Positions 26,465-35,823 of a DNA stretch of 64,000 nt are shown in pieces. Source of the stretch: JAGREO01 sp020446285. Lineage in GTDB: Bacteria > Pseudomonadota > Alphaproteobacteria > Geminicoccales > Geminicoccaceae. Positions within the stretch are counted from its first letter, which is position 1; every line of letters starts with the position of its first letter. The translations under genes and the position numbers were made by a program. The notes under the pieces were generated by a model that made no database searches, was not told the DNA's origin, and saw nothing but the letters and a program-made list of their open reading frames with translations. The stretch spans positions 248,001 through 312,000 of the forward strand of contig JAWKVP010000005.1 of the NCBI GenBank assembly GCA_041398005.1. Reading direction: 5' to 3'.

Positions 26465-27061
26465 ATGAACGAACAGCGCGACGAAATCTCAGAATCCGGG
26501 GTCGACGGCAACTCGCTCGACGGCATGTTGCTCGTGGCCATGCCGAACATGTCCGATCCCCGGTTCGCTCACTCGGTCATCTATCTCTGCACCTTCAGTT
26601 CCGAGGGTGCGATGGGCCTGATCGTCAACCAGCTCGCGGACACGCTCGATTTTGGCGAGATCATCGGTCAGCTCGGCATCGAAGTACGCGAGGAAGCCCG
26701 CTCCACTCCCGTCCATGTCGGCGGGCCGGTGGAGACGAGCCGCGGCTTCGTGCTGCATTCCACAGACTATACCCACCCGGACACGCTGGTAATCGACGAG
26801 CGCTTTGCTCTCAGCGCAACCGTTGACGTGCTCCGCGCGATCTCGGACGGCAGCGGCCCGAAACAGCGCGTCTTCGCGCTCGGTTATGCCGGCTGGGCGC
26901 CGGGCCAGCTTGATGCCGAGATCCAGTCCAACGGATGGCTCATCGTCCCATCCGATGAGGATATCGTTTTCGGCAGCGACCAGGACGGCAAATGGCGCAA
27001 GGCCCTTTGCAAGATCGGCGTCGATCCCTCGCTTCTCAGCGGCGACAGCGGCCACGCCTGA
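26465..27061 (+). CDS. yqgE: YqgE/AlgH family protein (UPF0301)
   Basis: 198 residues. The family is widespread in Proteobacteria but biochemically uncharacterised. Recognised by LVAMPNMSDPRFAHSVIYLC, the block GAMGLIVNQL, VHVGGPVETSRGFVLHS and FALGYAGWAPGQLDAEI. A short acidic N-terminal extension precedes the core. Convergent with the malic enzyme gene and divergent from the peroxiredoxin gene. The family call is secure; function is unknown. Confidence 0.95.
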   Translation: MNEQRDEISESGVDGNSLDGMLLVAMPNMSDPRFAHSVIYLCTFSSEGAMGLIVNQLADTLDFGEIIGQLGIEVREEARSTPVHVGGPVETSRGFVLHSTDYTHPDTLVIDERFALSATVDVLRAISDGSGPKQRVFALGYAGWAPGQLDAEIQSNGWLIVPSDEDIVFGSDQDGKWRKALCKIGVDPSLLSGDSGHA

Positions 27062-27114
27062 AAACAACCGGGCCTTCTTGCGCAGCGGAATGGTTTGCCG
27101 CAACCCTCCCCGTC

Positions 27115-29427
27115 TCAAGAATCGGCGCGAACGATCGTATCGTGGGCGGCGATCGCACCGAGATTGAGAATGTCCGACACGGTCGCGTTCATCGACACGA
27201 TCTGCACGGGTTTGCTCAACCCGGACAGGACGGGTCCGATGACCGTTCCGCCACCGAGCTGGCGCAGAAGCTTGGACGCGATATGCGCGGTGTGCAATGC
27301 CGGCATCACCAGCACATTGGCGGGACCCGACAGCCGGCAATGCGGATAGAGTGCCATGAGTTCGGGATCGAGTGCGACGTCCGCCGCCATCTCGCCGTCA
27401 TATTCGAAATCGACATCCCGGCGGTCCATCTCGCGTACCGCATCGCGCACCCGCTCCGCCTTGGTCAGCCGCGGATTGCCGAAGGTGGCGAAGGAGAGGA
27501 AGGCGACACGCGGAACCAGACCCATTTGCCGAGCGAATGCCGCAGTCTGGATGGCGATGTCGGCTTGTTCTTCCGGCGACGGCAGCTCGTTGACGGTGGT
27601 ATCGGCAATGAACACCGTCCGCCCCCTTGCGACGACGATGGTGATCCCGAGCACGGAGCGGCCCGGCTCGTTGTCGAGGGCCATCCCGAGATCGCGGATC
27701 ACCGTCGTGTAGCGGCGGGTGAGGCCAGTGACCATCGCATCCGCGTGGCCGTGTGCGACCATACACGCCCCGAACACGTTGCGATCGAGATTGACCGCCC
27801 GCTGGCAGTCCCGGAACAGCATGCCGTGACGCCACTGGCGTTCATAGACATATTCGGCATAGGTACGATTGTGTTCCGATAGCCTCGCATTGTGGATCTC
27901 CAGCCCTTCCGGCTGGCTGATCCCCATGGTGGAAAGCGCCTCGAGAATCCTCTCCTCACGTCCGACGAGGACCGGCGTGCCGAGACCGCTGTTGCGCCAG
28001 GCGATCGCCGCGGAAAGCGACTGTTCCTCCTCGCCCTCGGCGAAGACCAATCGCTTCGGCTCGGCGCGGACCCGGTCGATGATCATCTGCATGCGGCTCG
28101 CGGTGGGATCGAGCCGCGAGCGCAGCTGGTCGCTGTAGCGCTCCTTGCTGATGATCGGCCGCCGCGCGACGCCGCTCTCGATCGCCGCCTGGGCCACCGC
28201 CGGCGGTACATGGGTGATGAGGCGCGGATCGAACGGTGTCGGAATGAGATATTCGCGACCGTAACGCAGACGCTTTCCCTGATAGGCGGCGCTGACTTCC
28301 TCGGGCACCTCCTCGCGCGCGAGCGCAGCGATGGCGTAAGCCGCAGCGATCTTCATCGCGTCATTGATCGAGGATGCGCGCACGTCGAGCGCACCGCGGA
28401 AGATGTAGGGGAAGCCCAGGACATTGTTCACCTGGTTGGGATAGTCCGAGCGACCGGTGGCGACGATCGCATCCTCGCGGATCCCGTTCGCCTCCTCGGG
28501 CGTGATCTCCGGATCCGGATTGGCCATGGCGAAGATGATCGGATCCTTCGCCATGGAGAGGATCATCTCGCGAGTGAATGCGCCCTTGACGGAAAGCCCC
28601 AACACCACGTCACATCCCTCGACCGCGTCCGCGAGCGTGCGGGCCCCGGTCTCCACCGCATGGGCCGACTTCCACTGGTTCATGCCCTGCTCGCGGCCCT
28701 TGTAGATGACGCCGCGCGTGTCACAGAGAATGACATTGTCGTGCGGAACGCCCATGGCCTTGATGAGTTCGGCCACCGCGATCCCGGCAGCACCGGCGCC
28801 ATTGATCACCATGCGGGTCTCTGCGAGCGTGCGGCCGGTGAGGTCGATGGCGTTGACAAGCGCGGCGGCGGCGATGATTGCCGTGCCGTGCTGGTCGTCG
28901 TGGAACACGGGAATGTCGAGACAGGCGCGCAGCTGCTGCTCGATGACGAAACATTCCGGCGCCTTGATATCCTCAAGATTGATGCCGCCGAATGTCGAAC
29001 CCAGGAGCCGCACGCAGGCGACGATCTCGTCGACATCCTCGCTCGACAGTTCGAGATCGATGCCATCAATATCGGCGAACCGCTTGAACAGGACAGCCTT
29101 GCCCTCCATCACCGGCTTGGCGCCGAGGGCTCCAAGATTGCCGAGCCCCAGCACTGCGGTGCCATTGGAGATGACCGCGACGGTATTGCCCTTGGCCGTG
29201 TAGTCATAGGCCTTGTCGGGATTGTCACGAATTTCCAGGCACGGCGCGGCGACGCCCGGCGAATAGGCGAGCGAGAGATCCCGCGATGTCGCAAGCGGCT
29301 TGGTTGGCGCGATCTCGAACTTGCCCGGACGGCCCTGCGAATGCAGCGCGAGAGCCTCCTCGCGCGTGACCTTGCCCCCGGTCTCCGAACCCGAACCCGC
29401 AGTGATGGCCTGCCCTGACCGGCTCAT
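27115..29427 (-). CDS. maeB: NADP-dependent malic enzyme with C-terminal phosphotransacetylase-like domain
   Basis: 770 residues. Oxidatively decarboxylates malate to pyruvate, supplying NADPH and acetyl-CoA precursor. The N-terminal catalytic part shows YSPGVAAPCLEI, YDYTAKGNTVAVISNG, FHDDQHGTAI and the Rossmann motif INGAGAAGIAVAE. From about residue 440 onwards lies a phosphotransacetylase-like domain (RVRAEPKRLVFAEGEEE). In rhizobial homologues that domain lacks its own activity and mediates oligomerisation and acetyl-CoA inhibition. Start ATG 29427 is supported by GGAGG five bases upstream. Confidence 0.96.
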   Translation of the reverse strand: MSRSGQAITAGSGSETGGKVTREEALALHSQGRPGKFEIAPTKPLATSRDLSLAYSPGVAAPCLEIRDNPDKAYDYTAKGNTVAVISNGTAVLGLGNLGALGAKPVMEGKAVLFKRFADIDGIDLELSSEDVDEIVACVRLLGSTFGGINLEDIKAPECFVIEQQLRACLDIPVFHDDQHGTAIIAAAALVNAIDLTGRTLAETRMVINGAGAAGIAVAELIKAMGVPHDNVILCDTRGVIYKGREQGMNQWKSAHAVETGARTLADAVEGCDVVLGLSVKGAFTREMILSMAKDPIIFAMANPDPEITPEEANGIREDAIVATGRSDYPNQVNNVLGFPYIFRGALDVRASSINDAMKIAAAYAIAALAREEVPEEVSAAYQGKRLRYGREYLIPTPFDPRLITHVPPAVAQAAIESGVARRPIISKERYSDQLRSRLDPTASRMQMIIDRVRAEPKRLVFAEGEEEQSLSAAIAWRNSGLGTPVLVGREERILEALSTMGISQPEGLEIHNARLSEHNRTYAEYVYERQWRHGMLFRDCQRAVNLDRNVFGACMVAHGHADAMVTGLTRRYTTVIRDLGMALDNEPGRSVLGITIVVARGRTVFIADTTVNELPSPEEQADIAIQTAAFARQMGLVPRVAFLSFATFGNPRLTKAERVRDAVREMDRRDVDFEYDGEMAADVALDPELMALYPHCRLSGPANVLVMPALHTAHIASKLLRQLGGGTVIGPVLSGLSKPVQIVSMNATVSDILNLGAIAAHDTIVRADS

Positions 29428-29550
29428 GACGTCCTCCGCTTGTCGTTGACGGGTTTGTAGCCTCAATCCGGAGCATGGCACAATCGGCGCGGCTGCGGCA
29501 AAAGCTTCTGACCACACCCGCAGACGGTTTTCACATTTGCGGAAACACCT

Positions 29551-31143
29551 TCAGCCCTTGCCGGGCGGCCTGAACAGTTCGCTGGGGAGCGGATGCCCGG
29601 CCTCGCCGGGTGCGAGCCATGTCGTTGGCGCGATCACCGCCCGGCTGTACATGAAGAACAGTGGCACGATCGTCTCCGCACCGAGAAGCTCGGCTTCCGA
29701 GCGGGCGAAGAAGTCGAGCTGCCGTTCGTGGTCGTCACTCAGCACCCCTTGCTTCATCAGTTCCTGAAACGGTTCGCGCTCCATGTGACCGCATATTCCG
29801 CGCGGCGTAATGATGCAGAGATTGAGCCAGTCGACACAGGAATAATACTCCGGCGTCCAGCTTCCCAGCACCAGTTCATAGTCCCCGCTGACGAGCTTCG
29901 CGAAGCTGCCGCCATCCTCGTCGCGCAGTTCGACGAGGCCGATATCGATGAAGATGCCCGACCACACATCGCGCAAGAACCGGCCGATCTGCCGGTCGAC
30001 ATCGTTGGCACCGATAAAGAGCGTGACCTGCTGCCGCCGTTCCGCGCCGAATCCGAGACCGAGCATGATCTCGCGAGCCACATCGGCATCATGCGGGCGG
30101 AAGGCATTCACATCCTGTCGCCTGAAGCCTGCGAAGCCTTCGGGAATCAGGCCGTAGGCGGGATCCGACCATTCGGGCGAGACGATTCCGCTCAGCCGTT
30201 CGCGGTCGATGGCAAGGCTCATGGCCCGGCGAATATCCGGATCCCCCGTCGCGGACGTGTCGCCGTTGGCGATCAGGAACTGCAATGTGGGAACCTGGGA
30301 AACCGTTTCCCAACCCCGTTCGGCGAGCCAGCCGCGCTGGCGGGTTGTCACGCCCTCGAGGATGTCCGCCTCGCCCTCAAGCAACAGCGTGGACGCGCGA
30401 CCCCACTCGGCGACCTGGTACGTCACCCGCGCATATCCCGTCCCCTTCGGCCCGTTGAGCTGCGGTCCGGTGCCGGGGTATTCGGGATTGGCCGAAAGCA
30501 GGACCTCGCCGCCGGGCGTGAAATCTTCGAGGACGAAAGCACCGCTGGAGACCCTCCTCGGCCAGTCGCTCCAGTGTATGCGCTCGTCAGGGCCGGCGTG
30601 CCCGGGAAGCGGCACGAGGAAGGTCGAACTGAACAGACCTATCTCTGTCAAACCCGGCGAATGGAGAGTCACTCGCAGGACATGGTCATCGACCGCCTCG
30701 TAGGCTCTCACCGTCGCCTTGAAGCCTTCATGGACGCCCGGAGCAAAGGCCGGATCGGCGAGCCTGTCCCACGCATAGACAAAATCGCCGGCAACCACCG
30801 GTTGGCCGTCCGACCACACGGCATCCTCGAAAAGCATGAAATCGACTGTCCGCCCTTCGGCATCCGTTTTCCAGGACCGCGCGGCACCCGGTTGGGGATT
30901 GCCCTCCTGGTCGACCCGTACCAGCGGAACGAAGAGATCGCGAAGGAGCCCCGAATAGTCGTTCAGCAGGCCGAAACTGGGATCGATGCCCCGCGACGAA
31001 AAGGATTCGACCTCGCCGTCATTGAGCACGATGCGCCGCAATGTTCCGACTTCCATAGCCTGGACACGAGTACTGCCGGGAGCGAACGATCCAAGCAGAC
31101 ATGACAGCAGGAAAAGACGGAAAAACAGACGGACAACGGGCAT
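29551..31143 (-). CDS. Oligopeptide-type ABC substrate-binding protein (SBP_bac_5), orphan
   Basis: 530 residues with a Sec signal peptide (LFFRLFLLSCLLGSF, cleavage near VQA-M). The body is an extracellular family 5 binding domain: LLNDYSGLLRDLFVPLV, WKTDAEGRTVDFMLFEDAVWSDGQPVVAGDF, and RRAMSLAIDRERL. Such proteins deliver peptides, opines or nickel to Dpp/Opp permeases. No permease or ATPase gene is adjacent, so it must share a transporter encoded elsewhere or act alone. The 107-bp upstream gap is unusually AT-rich and probably holds its promoter. Confidence 0.88.
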   Translation of the reverse strand: MPVVRLFFRLFLLSCLLGSFAPGSTRVQAMEVGTLRRIVLNDGEVESFSSRGIDPSFGLLNDYSGLLRDLFVPLVRVDQEGNPQPGAARSWKTDAEGRTVDFMLFEDAVWSDGQPVVAGDFVYAWDRLADPAFAPGVHEGFKATVRAYEAVDDHVLRVTLHSPGLTEIGLFSSTFLVPLPGHAGPDERIHWSDWPRRVSSGAFVLEDFTPGGEVLLSANPEYPGTGPQLNGPKGTGYARVTYQVAEWGRASTLLLEGEADILEGVTTRQRGWLAERGWETVSQVPTLQFLIANGDTSATGDPDIRRAMSLAIDRERLSGIVSPEWSDPAYGLIPEGFAGFRRQDVNAFRPHDADVAREIMLGLGFGAERRQQVTLFIGANDVDRQIGRFLRDVWSGIFIDIGLVELRDEDGGSFAKLVSGDYELVLGSWTPEYYSCVDWLNLCIITPRGICGHMEREPFQELMKQGVLSDDHERQLDFFARSEAELLGAETIVPLFFMYSRAVIAPTTWLAPGEAGHPLPSELFRPPGKG

Positions 31144-31250
31144 GAATGACCCCGATCATTGCATTGGCAAGAGCTGCAACGTCTATAAGTATAGAAATCG
31201 TCGCACCATTTTCAATTCCATATTCAAGAATATCTACATTTATATATAGC

Positions 31251-32405
31251 CTAGGCTTTCGAACGCTTCTTTCCCTCGCGCTTGGAGGTGTACATCGCTT
31301 CATTGGCAATTCGCTTGAGTTCCCCGACCGTCGTCGCGTCTTCGGGCATTCCGGCGAAGCCGATGCTCAGCGAAATGACATCCCGTACCCTGCCATTGGC
31401 GTAATGCACGAAGACCCGCCGGCCCAGACGCTTTCGCAAGCTCCGGCTCGCATCGAGGGTCACCGCGATGATCATGAATTCATCGCCGCCGATCCGGTAG
31501 ACGAGACCGTCCGTCGCGACGATCTCCACGAGACGCGCCGCCACCGTGGCGAGGATCCTGTCGGACTCGAAATGCCCGAACATCGTGTTCTTCTGCTTGA
31601 AATCGTCGATATCGACGAAGAACAATCCGAGCGCGTCGAGATCCGCACCGGCCCCGTTCATGAAATCGTTGAATGCCCGCCGGTTGAGCACGCGAGTCAG
31701 TTCATCGACCTGCACCTCCGAGCGCGCCCGCGCGAGCGTCTGCGAAAGCGCATCCTCCATCTCCACCAGTTCGGTGCTGGCCCATGAACCGGATGAAGGC
31801 ATGGGATGATGATCCGGCTGTGACCAGGTCCGCGTGATCCTGCGCACCGGCAGGATGAGCATCCGGTGCATGAAGCGGCTCATGATGAGAAAGCTGGCGA
31901 GGGAGAATGTCAGCAGCACGATGGCGCAGAGGACGAGAAACTGGAACGTCCTGTATCGATAGGATGATCGATCGAAGATGAACTCCGCATGGCCGATCGT
32001 CCTGCCCGCACCATCCTCCAGGGCGAGCCGGATCGGCATGGCGTCCTCGATGTGGGGATCGCCACGTTCGACGAGCTGGTAGCCGCTCGCACTGGTCACT
32101 TTCACATAGCCGAGCGTGGCGATCGCGACGAGAACGCCGGCATTCTCCTCGATGCCGATATAGTCACCACGTTCAACGAGACCCGAGAGGACGCGGGCGA
32201 AGTGGCTGGACGCGCGCCTTGAGAGATTGTCGAATTCGGATTTCGCCGTCCAGGCGCCGAAGGCCCAGGAAAGGGCCAGTCCGGCCAGGATGACAACGCC
32301 CGTCTGCAACCAGAAGGTTCCCCTGAACCTCTGTTTCAGGGGAACGTGTGGCACGGCTTCGACCGGATCCGGCTGAAGCCTGTCATGCTCCCTGCGCAAA
32401 CTCAA
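31251..32405 (-). CDS. Membrane-bound diguanylate cyclase (GGDEF)
   Basis: About 384 residues. TM1 is near residues 35-55 (FWLQTGVVILAGLALSWAF). A periplasmic sensor region of about 120 residues (CHASE8-like) follows, then TM2 near 175-195 (LVLCAIVLLTFSLASFLI), a HAMP-like linker and a C-terminal GGDEF domain. The active-site motif RIGGDEF is intact, as is the Mg-binding DIDDFKQKNTMFGHFESD. The allosteric I-site RxxD, expected ten residues before GGDEF, is absent (ATDG), so product inhibition is probably lost. Start taken as TTG 32405 with GGAG upstream; there is no ATG before TM1. Confidence 0.85.
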   Translation of the reverse strand: MSLRREHDRLQPDPVEAVPHVPLKQRFRGTFWLQTGVVILAGLALSWAFGAWTAKSEFDNLSRRASSHFARVLSGLVERGDYIGIEENAGVLVAIATLGYVKVTSASGYQLVERGDPHIEDAMPIRLALEDGAGRTIGHAEFIFDRSSYRYRTFQFLVLCAIVLLTFSLASFLIMSRFMHRMLILPVRRITRTWSQPDHHPMPSSGSWASTELVEMEDALSQTLARARSEVQVDELTRVLNRRAFNDFMNGAGADLDALGLFFVDIDDFKQKNTMFGHFESDRILATVAARLVEIVATDGLVYRIGGDEFMIIAVTLDASRSLRKRLGRRVFVHYANGRVRDVISLSIGFAGMPEDATTVGELKRIANEAMYTSKREGKKRSKA

Positions 32406-32515
32406 GAACGGCGCTCCGACCTTGCAACCGCGATCTTCCCAAACGTTACGGTTCGAGCGCGGATTGGCAAGGCCATTCTGGCAGCCGGTCCGGCGGCATG
32501 TCCGCCGCGGGAACG

Positions 32516-32548
32516 AAAAACGCCCTGTCCGGGAGGCTGGACAGGGCG
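32516..32548 (-). terminator. Rho-independent terminator of the phasin gene
   Basis: A perfect 10-bp stem, CGCCCTGTCC (32521-32530) with GGACAGGGCG (32539-32548), has an 8-nt loop. On the minus strand it is followed by five T residues (32520-32516). It lies about 90 bp beyond the phasin stop and also just upstream of the diguanylate cyclase start, insulating the two. A second imperfect hairpin is at 32559-32598 (CCCGGACGG/CCGTCCGGG). Confidence 0.85.
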
Positions 32549-32640
32549 CTTCGCAAGTCCCGGACGGCAATCAGGGAGGGAGGAAGTCACCGTCCGGGCT
32601 GTCTTTCAGGGCGGGATCGCCCCGAAGGTCGGGAACCGGC

Positions 32641-33018
32641 TCAGGAAGCCAGCGCCTTGACCTCCTCGATGTTGGCGGTCACGCGCTTGGACACGAGATC
32701 GGCAACCTCGTTCTGGGCCTTGACGCCAAGGTCGAATTCCTGCTTGGCAACCTGCACGGCCTTCTCGGCGGCAGCCTTGGCGTCGGCCATGAATTCCTCG
32801 GGCTTCTTCGCGGTGACGTTGCCATCGAGGACGGTCTCGAAAGCCTTCAGGCTGTCAGCGACCCAACCATACTGCAGCTTCGAGATCGCCTGGGCGGCGT
32901 CGAGCATGACGGTCTGGGCCTGAACGAAGGTGTCGATGTTGGCCTTCTGCATGGCGACGATTGCGTCGGCATTGAACTTCGGCATGGCGAACTTGGGGGT
33001 AACGGGCTTGGTGGCCAT
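32641..33018 (-). CDS. Phasin family protein
   Basis: 125 residues, all helical, with the phasin_2 pattern. An N-terminal KPVTPKFAMPKFN region is followed by amphipathic helices (AIVAMQKANIDTFVQAQ, KAAAEKAVQVAKQEF). Phasins coat polyhydroxyalkanoate granules and control their size. No PHA synthase or phaR is in the window. The start ATG 33018 has a CGGAG leader. A strong terminator (32516-32548) and a long, TGC/GCA-rich upstream region indicate a highly expressed, regulated single gene. Confidence 0.9.
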   Translation of the reverse strand: MATKPVTPKFAMPKFNADAIVAMQKANIDTFVQAQTVMLDAAQAISKLQYGWVADSLKAFETVLDGNVTAKKPEEFMADAKAAAEKAVQVAKQEFDLGVKAQNEVADLVSKRVTANIEEVKALAS

Positions 33019-33051
33019 CTTTGCGTCTCCGGATGAGAGGTTTATCGAATT

Positions 33052-33142
33052 GCTGCGATGCACAATAAGTAGCTTCGCCCAGAGATGAACGCAAGGGTTA
33101 TTGTGCGTTGCAGCATAAATGTTTTTGCATTGCAGCGATGCG
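33052..33142. promoter_or_regulatory. TGC/GCA-rich candidate PhaR operator region upstream of the phasin gene
   Basis: Within the 423-bp gap 33019-33441 there are repeated TGC/GCA motifs: CTGCGATGCA at 33053-33062, TGCGTTGCAGC near 33104-33113, and TTGCATTGCAGCGATGC at 33125-33141. The PHA repressor PhaR of Paracoccus and Rhodobacter is known to bind TGC-rich sites of the type CTGC-N3/4-GCAG before phasin genes. Binding here is inference. The rest of the gap (33143-33441) shows no gene or clear signal, apart from a run of eight G near 33265. Confidence 0.35.
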
Positions 33143-33441
33143 CGGATGCAAACCCGTCGTGATCCAACACGATCGCCCGAGCGTTCAACGGGACCTCCAG
33201 TTTCGCGATCCGCAGCGTGGCCTGCCGCCTGGCAATATCCCGACCGTGTTTGTCGGACACGGCGGGGGGGGCACGGATTTCCGCCTTGCATGGCAGCTTG
33301 CCAGATTTCTGCGCCAGTCATATTTGCTGTGAGTGTTCATTCGATAGCCACACACCGCACTCTCCGTCGCTGACGCAACATCGAAAACAACTTCCCTTCG
33401 CCCGAAGGCAGAGAATCGAAAGATCCCGAAAGGGAGATTCA

Positions 33442-34473
33442 ATGGCTGATAAAAAAAATACCGGCATTCCAGTAGCCGCCCGCCTGTCCGTAGCGCCCAT
33501 GATCGACTGGACCGATCGGCATTGCCGCTATTTTCACAGGCTCATTGCACCGCGCACATTGCTGCACACCGAGATGATCTCCACTGGCGCCATCATGCAC
33601 GGCGACCGCCAGCGTTTCCTCGGGCATGATGAAAGCGAGCATCCGCTTGCCCTGCAGCTCGGCGGATCGGATCCACGGGAACTCGCGAAAGCCGTCCGGC
33701 TGGCACGCCCGTTCGGCTACGATGCCATCAATCTCAATGTCGGCTGCCCGTCAGACCGGGTGCAGAGCGGACGTTTCGGCGCATGCCTGATGGCCGAGCC
33801 GACGCTGGTCGCCGATCTCGTCGCCGCGATGCTCGACGCAAGCGAGGTGCCGGTCACCGTCAAAACCCGCATCGCCATCGATGACGGCCCCGTTCCGGCC
33901 ATGCTCGACGAGCTGGTCGACCGCAGCGCCGAGCGCGGCGTGCAAACCTTCTACATTCACGCCCGCGCCGCCTGGCTGAAAGGTCTTAGCCCGAAAGAAA
34001 ACCGCGAGATCCCTCCACTCCGCCACGATGTCGTCCATGCACTCAAGCAGCGGCGCGGCGATCTTTCCATTCACATCAATGGAGGCATCACCGATCCGGC
34101 CCAGGCGGCGCGGCTCGCACAGGGTCTCGATGGCATCATGATCGGGCGCGCGGCCTATCAGGATCCGCTCGCCCTCGCCGCCTTCGAGCGTGTGCTGATG
34201 CCACAACAGCCGCAGGCATCACCGCCCGATCCTCACCAAATCGTCGATCGGATGGCCGCCTATGCCGAATGCGAGGCGGCACGGCAGGGCACACCCCTTC
34301 GCGCCATCGCCCGGCACATGCTCGGTCTCTTCAACGGAATGCCCGGTGCCCGCGCGTGGCGTCGCACTCTCGGCGGAGCCATGCATGACCCGACCGCCAC
34401 ATCCGGCCTCCTGCGCGAGGCCGCAGCCTGCATCCGCATGCCCGAGCACGTCGAAGGAACCGAGACCGCCTGA
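33442..34473 (+). CDS. dusA: tRNA-dihydrouridine(20/20a) synthase DusA
   Basis: 343-residue FMN-dependent enzyme that reduces uridine 20/20a in the tRNA D-loop. The N-terminus is RLSVAPMIDWTDRHCRYFHRL, characteristic of DusA. The active-site cysteine is in NLNVGCPSDRVQSGRFGACLM (quoted in part: GCPSDRVQSGRFGACLM). FMN-binding INGGI and IMIGRAAYQDP follow, then the C-terminal tRNA-binding helices (HMLGLFNGMPGARAWRR). The start ATG 33442 has AAAGGGAGA upstream. An open frame continues upstream of this start but lacks family similarity. Convergent with the esterase gene. Confidence 0.97.
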   Translation: MADKKNTGIPVAARLSVAPMIDWTDRHCRYFHRLIAPRTLLHTEMISTGAIMHGDRQRFLGHDESEHPLALQLGGSDPRELAKAVRLARPFGYDAINLNVGCPSDRVQSGRFGACLMAEPTLVADLVAAMLDASEVPVTVKTRIAIDDGPVPAMLDELVDRSAERGVQTFYIHARAAWLKGLSPKENREIPPLRHDVVHALKQRRGDLSIHINGGITDPAQAARLAQGLDGIMIGRAAYQDPLALAAFERVLMPQQPQASPPDPHQIVDRMAAYAECEAARQGTPLRAIARHMLGLFNGMPGARAWRRTLGGAMHDPTATSGLLREAAACIRMPEHVEGTETA

Positions 34474-34485
34474 TCCGGACGGTCG

Positions 34486-35271
34486 TCAATCCCGCGCAAG
34501 AAGCCGGCGCAACGCCTCGATCGTCGCCCGGGGCGCCTCGGCATGCACCCAGTGGCCAACGCCGTCGATCGTCTCGAGGTCCGAATCGGGGAACAAACGG
34601 CGGATCTCTCCCATCGCGGAATCCTGGACATAACCCGAAGCGCCGCCGCGAAGAAACAGCGTCGATCCCTCATAGACGGCCCCTGCGACCGGCTCCGGCC
34701 AGCCGGTGATGGCAGGCAGGCCGTCGAGTAACACCCGGAGATTGGAGCGCCAGACGAGGCCTGCCTCGCCCGGCGCCGAATTCTGCGCGAGAAAGGCGCG
34801 GATCGGTGCCTCGGGAATGGTCGCGGCAAGGCCCGCCTCGACATCCCCACGGCGGCTCATCGAGGCCAGATCGAGCGAGAGCATGGTCTCGAGATAGGCC
34901 TGAAACCCGTGGCCGTGATCGTAGGCCACCGGAGCAATGTCGACAACGCCAAGCCGCCTGATACGGTCAGGATATGCCAGCGCCGCGCACATCGCCACCT
35001 TGCCGCCCATGCTGTGCCCCACGAGCGTCGCCTGCCCGATGCCGAAATCGTCCAGCAGGCGCAGAATATCGCCCGCCATGGCTGGATAGGTCATCTCATC
35101 CGACCACGGTGAATCCCCATGATTGCGCAGATCAATCGTGAACACCTCGACATCGCTCGCGAGCGCCTTGCCGATCGCCTGCCAGTTCCGCCCGGAACCG
35201 AGCAACCCATGCAGGATCAGAACAGGTTCGCCGCTCCCGAACCGACGCGCGTTCAGCTGCATTGATTTCAA
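34486..35271 (-). CDS. Alpha/beta-fold hydrolase (YbfF-like esterase)
   Basis: 261 residues. Oxyanion loop is in LILHGLLGSGRNWQAIG, nucleophile elbow is VGHSMGGKVAM, and the catalytic histidine is in GVGHWVHAEAP. The arrangement matches the YbfF group of thioesterase-like or carboxylester hydrolases acting on acyl-CoA or small esters. It lies 117 bp downstream of the HIT-family gene on the same strand, so it could be a distal member of the glp operon. Physiological substrate unknown. Confidence 0.9.
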   Translation of the reverse strand: MKSMQLNARRFGSGEPVLILHGLLGSGRNWQAIGKALASDVEVFTIDLRNHGDSPWSDEMTYPAMAGDILRLLDDFGIGQATLVGHSMGGKVAMCAALAYPDRIRRLGVVDIAPVAYDHGHGFQAYLETMLSLDLASMSRRGDVEAGLAATIPEAPIRAFLAQNSAPGEAGLVWRSNLRVLLDGLPAITGWPEPVAGAVYEGSTLFLRGGASGYVQDSAMGEIRRLFPDSDLETIDGVGHWVHAEAPRATIEALRRLLARD

Positions 35272-35388
35272 GACATGTCTCCCCGGACCCGTTTCCCAAT
35301 CCCGCCGGAGCCATGGAACCTGTTCATCATGCGCGATGCAACCACGGAAACGGTCGGGCCATGCGCATGAATTGCTTCGTGTCCATTT

Positions 35389-35823
35389 TCAAAGGCCGTG
35401 CTCTCGCCAGGCGATCTTTGAAAGGCGGTCCCGGTAGGTCTCGCACAACCGGTCCCGTTCGCCGGCAGTCCTCGGTTTGCCATGACCGGCACACCAGACG
35501 GGCTGTGGCCACGCGGCGTCACCCTCTTCGCGTCCGACGACATGGATGTGCATCTGGGCCACCACATTGCCGATCATCGCCACATTGCGCTTGTGTGGCC
35601 GGGCGATTCCGGCGAGCACGCGATCGGCCTCGCGGATCTCGCGCATCAATCGCATATATTGGGCATCATCGAGATCGCCATAGTCGCGCAGGCCGTCGAT
35701 GCGCGGGATCAGCAGGAGCCAGTGCCAGCGTGCATCATCCTTGAGCCGGACATGGCTGAGCGGCCAGTCGAGCAGCACATCGCTGCCGTCGAGAAGCCGC
35801 CGGTCGATGGCGAATTCGCTCAT
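35389..35823 (-). CDS. HIT family protein
   Basis: 144 residues. The histidine triad appears as QMHIHVVGR, a variant form that keeps two histidines plus a preceding Gln, as in the group of proteobacterial HIT proteins that begin with WPLSHVRLKDDARWHWLLLIPR. HIT proteins hydrolyse or transfer nucleotides (for example AMP-amidate or dinucleoside polyphosphates). The start overlaps the DeoR-type regulator stop (ATGA), so it is translationally coupled to the glycerol genes. Its substrate is unknown. Confidence 0.9.
   Translation of the reverse strand: MSEFAIDRRLLDGSDVLLDWPLSHVRLKDDARWHWLLLIPRIDGLRDYGDLDDAQYMRLMREIREADRVLAGIARPHKRNVAMIGNVVAQMHIHVVGREEGDAAWPQPVWCAGHGKPRTAGERDRLCETYRDRLSKIAWREHGL

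Noticed and set aside
27892..29418. 508-residue plus-strand frame antisense to maeB
   Set aside because: Mirror of the strongly conserved malic enzyme; Arg/His-rich and without domain motifs.
33108..33332. Short plus-strand ORF in the phasin-dusA gap
   Set aside because: 74 residues with atypical composition, starting inside the probable phasin promoter region, and no RBS.
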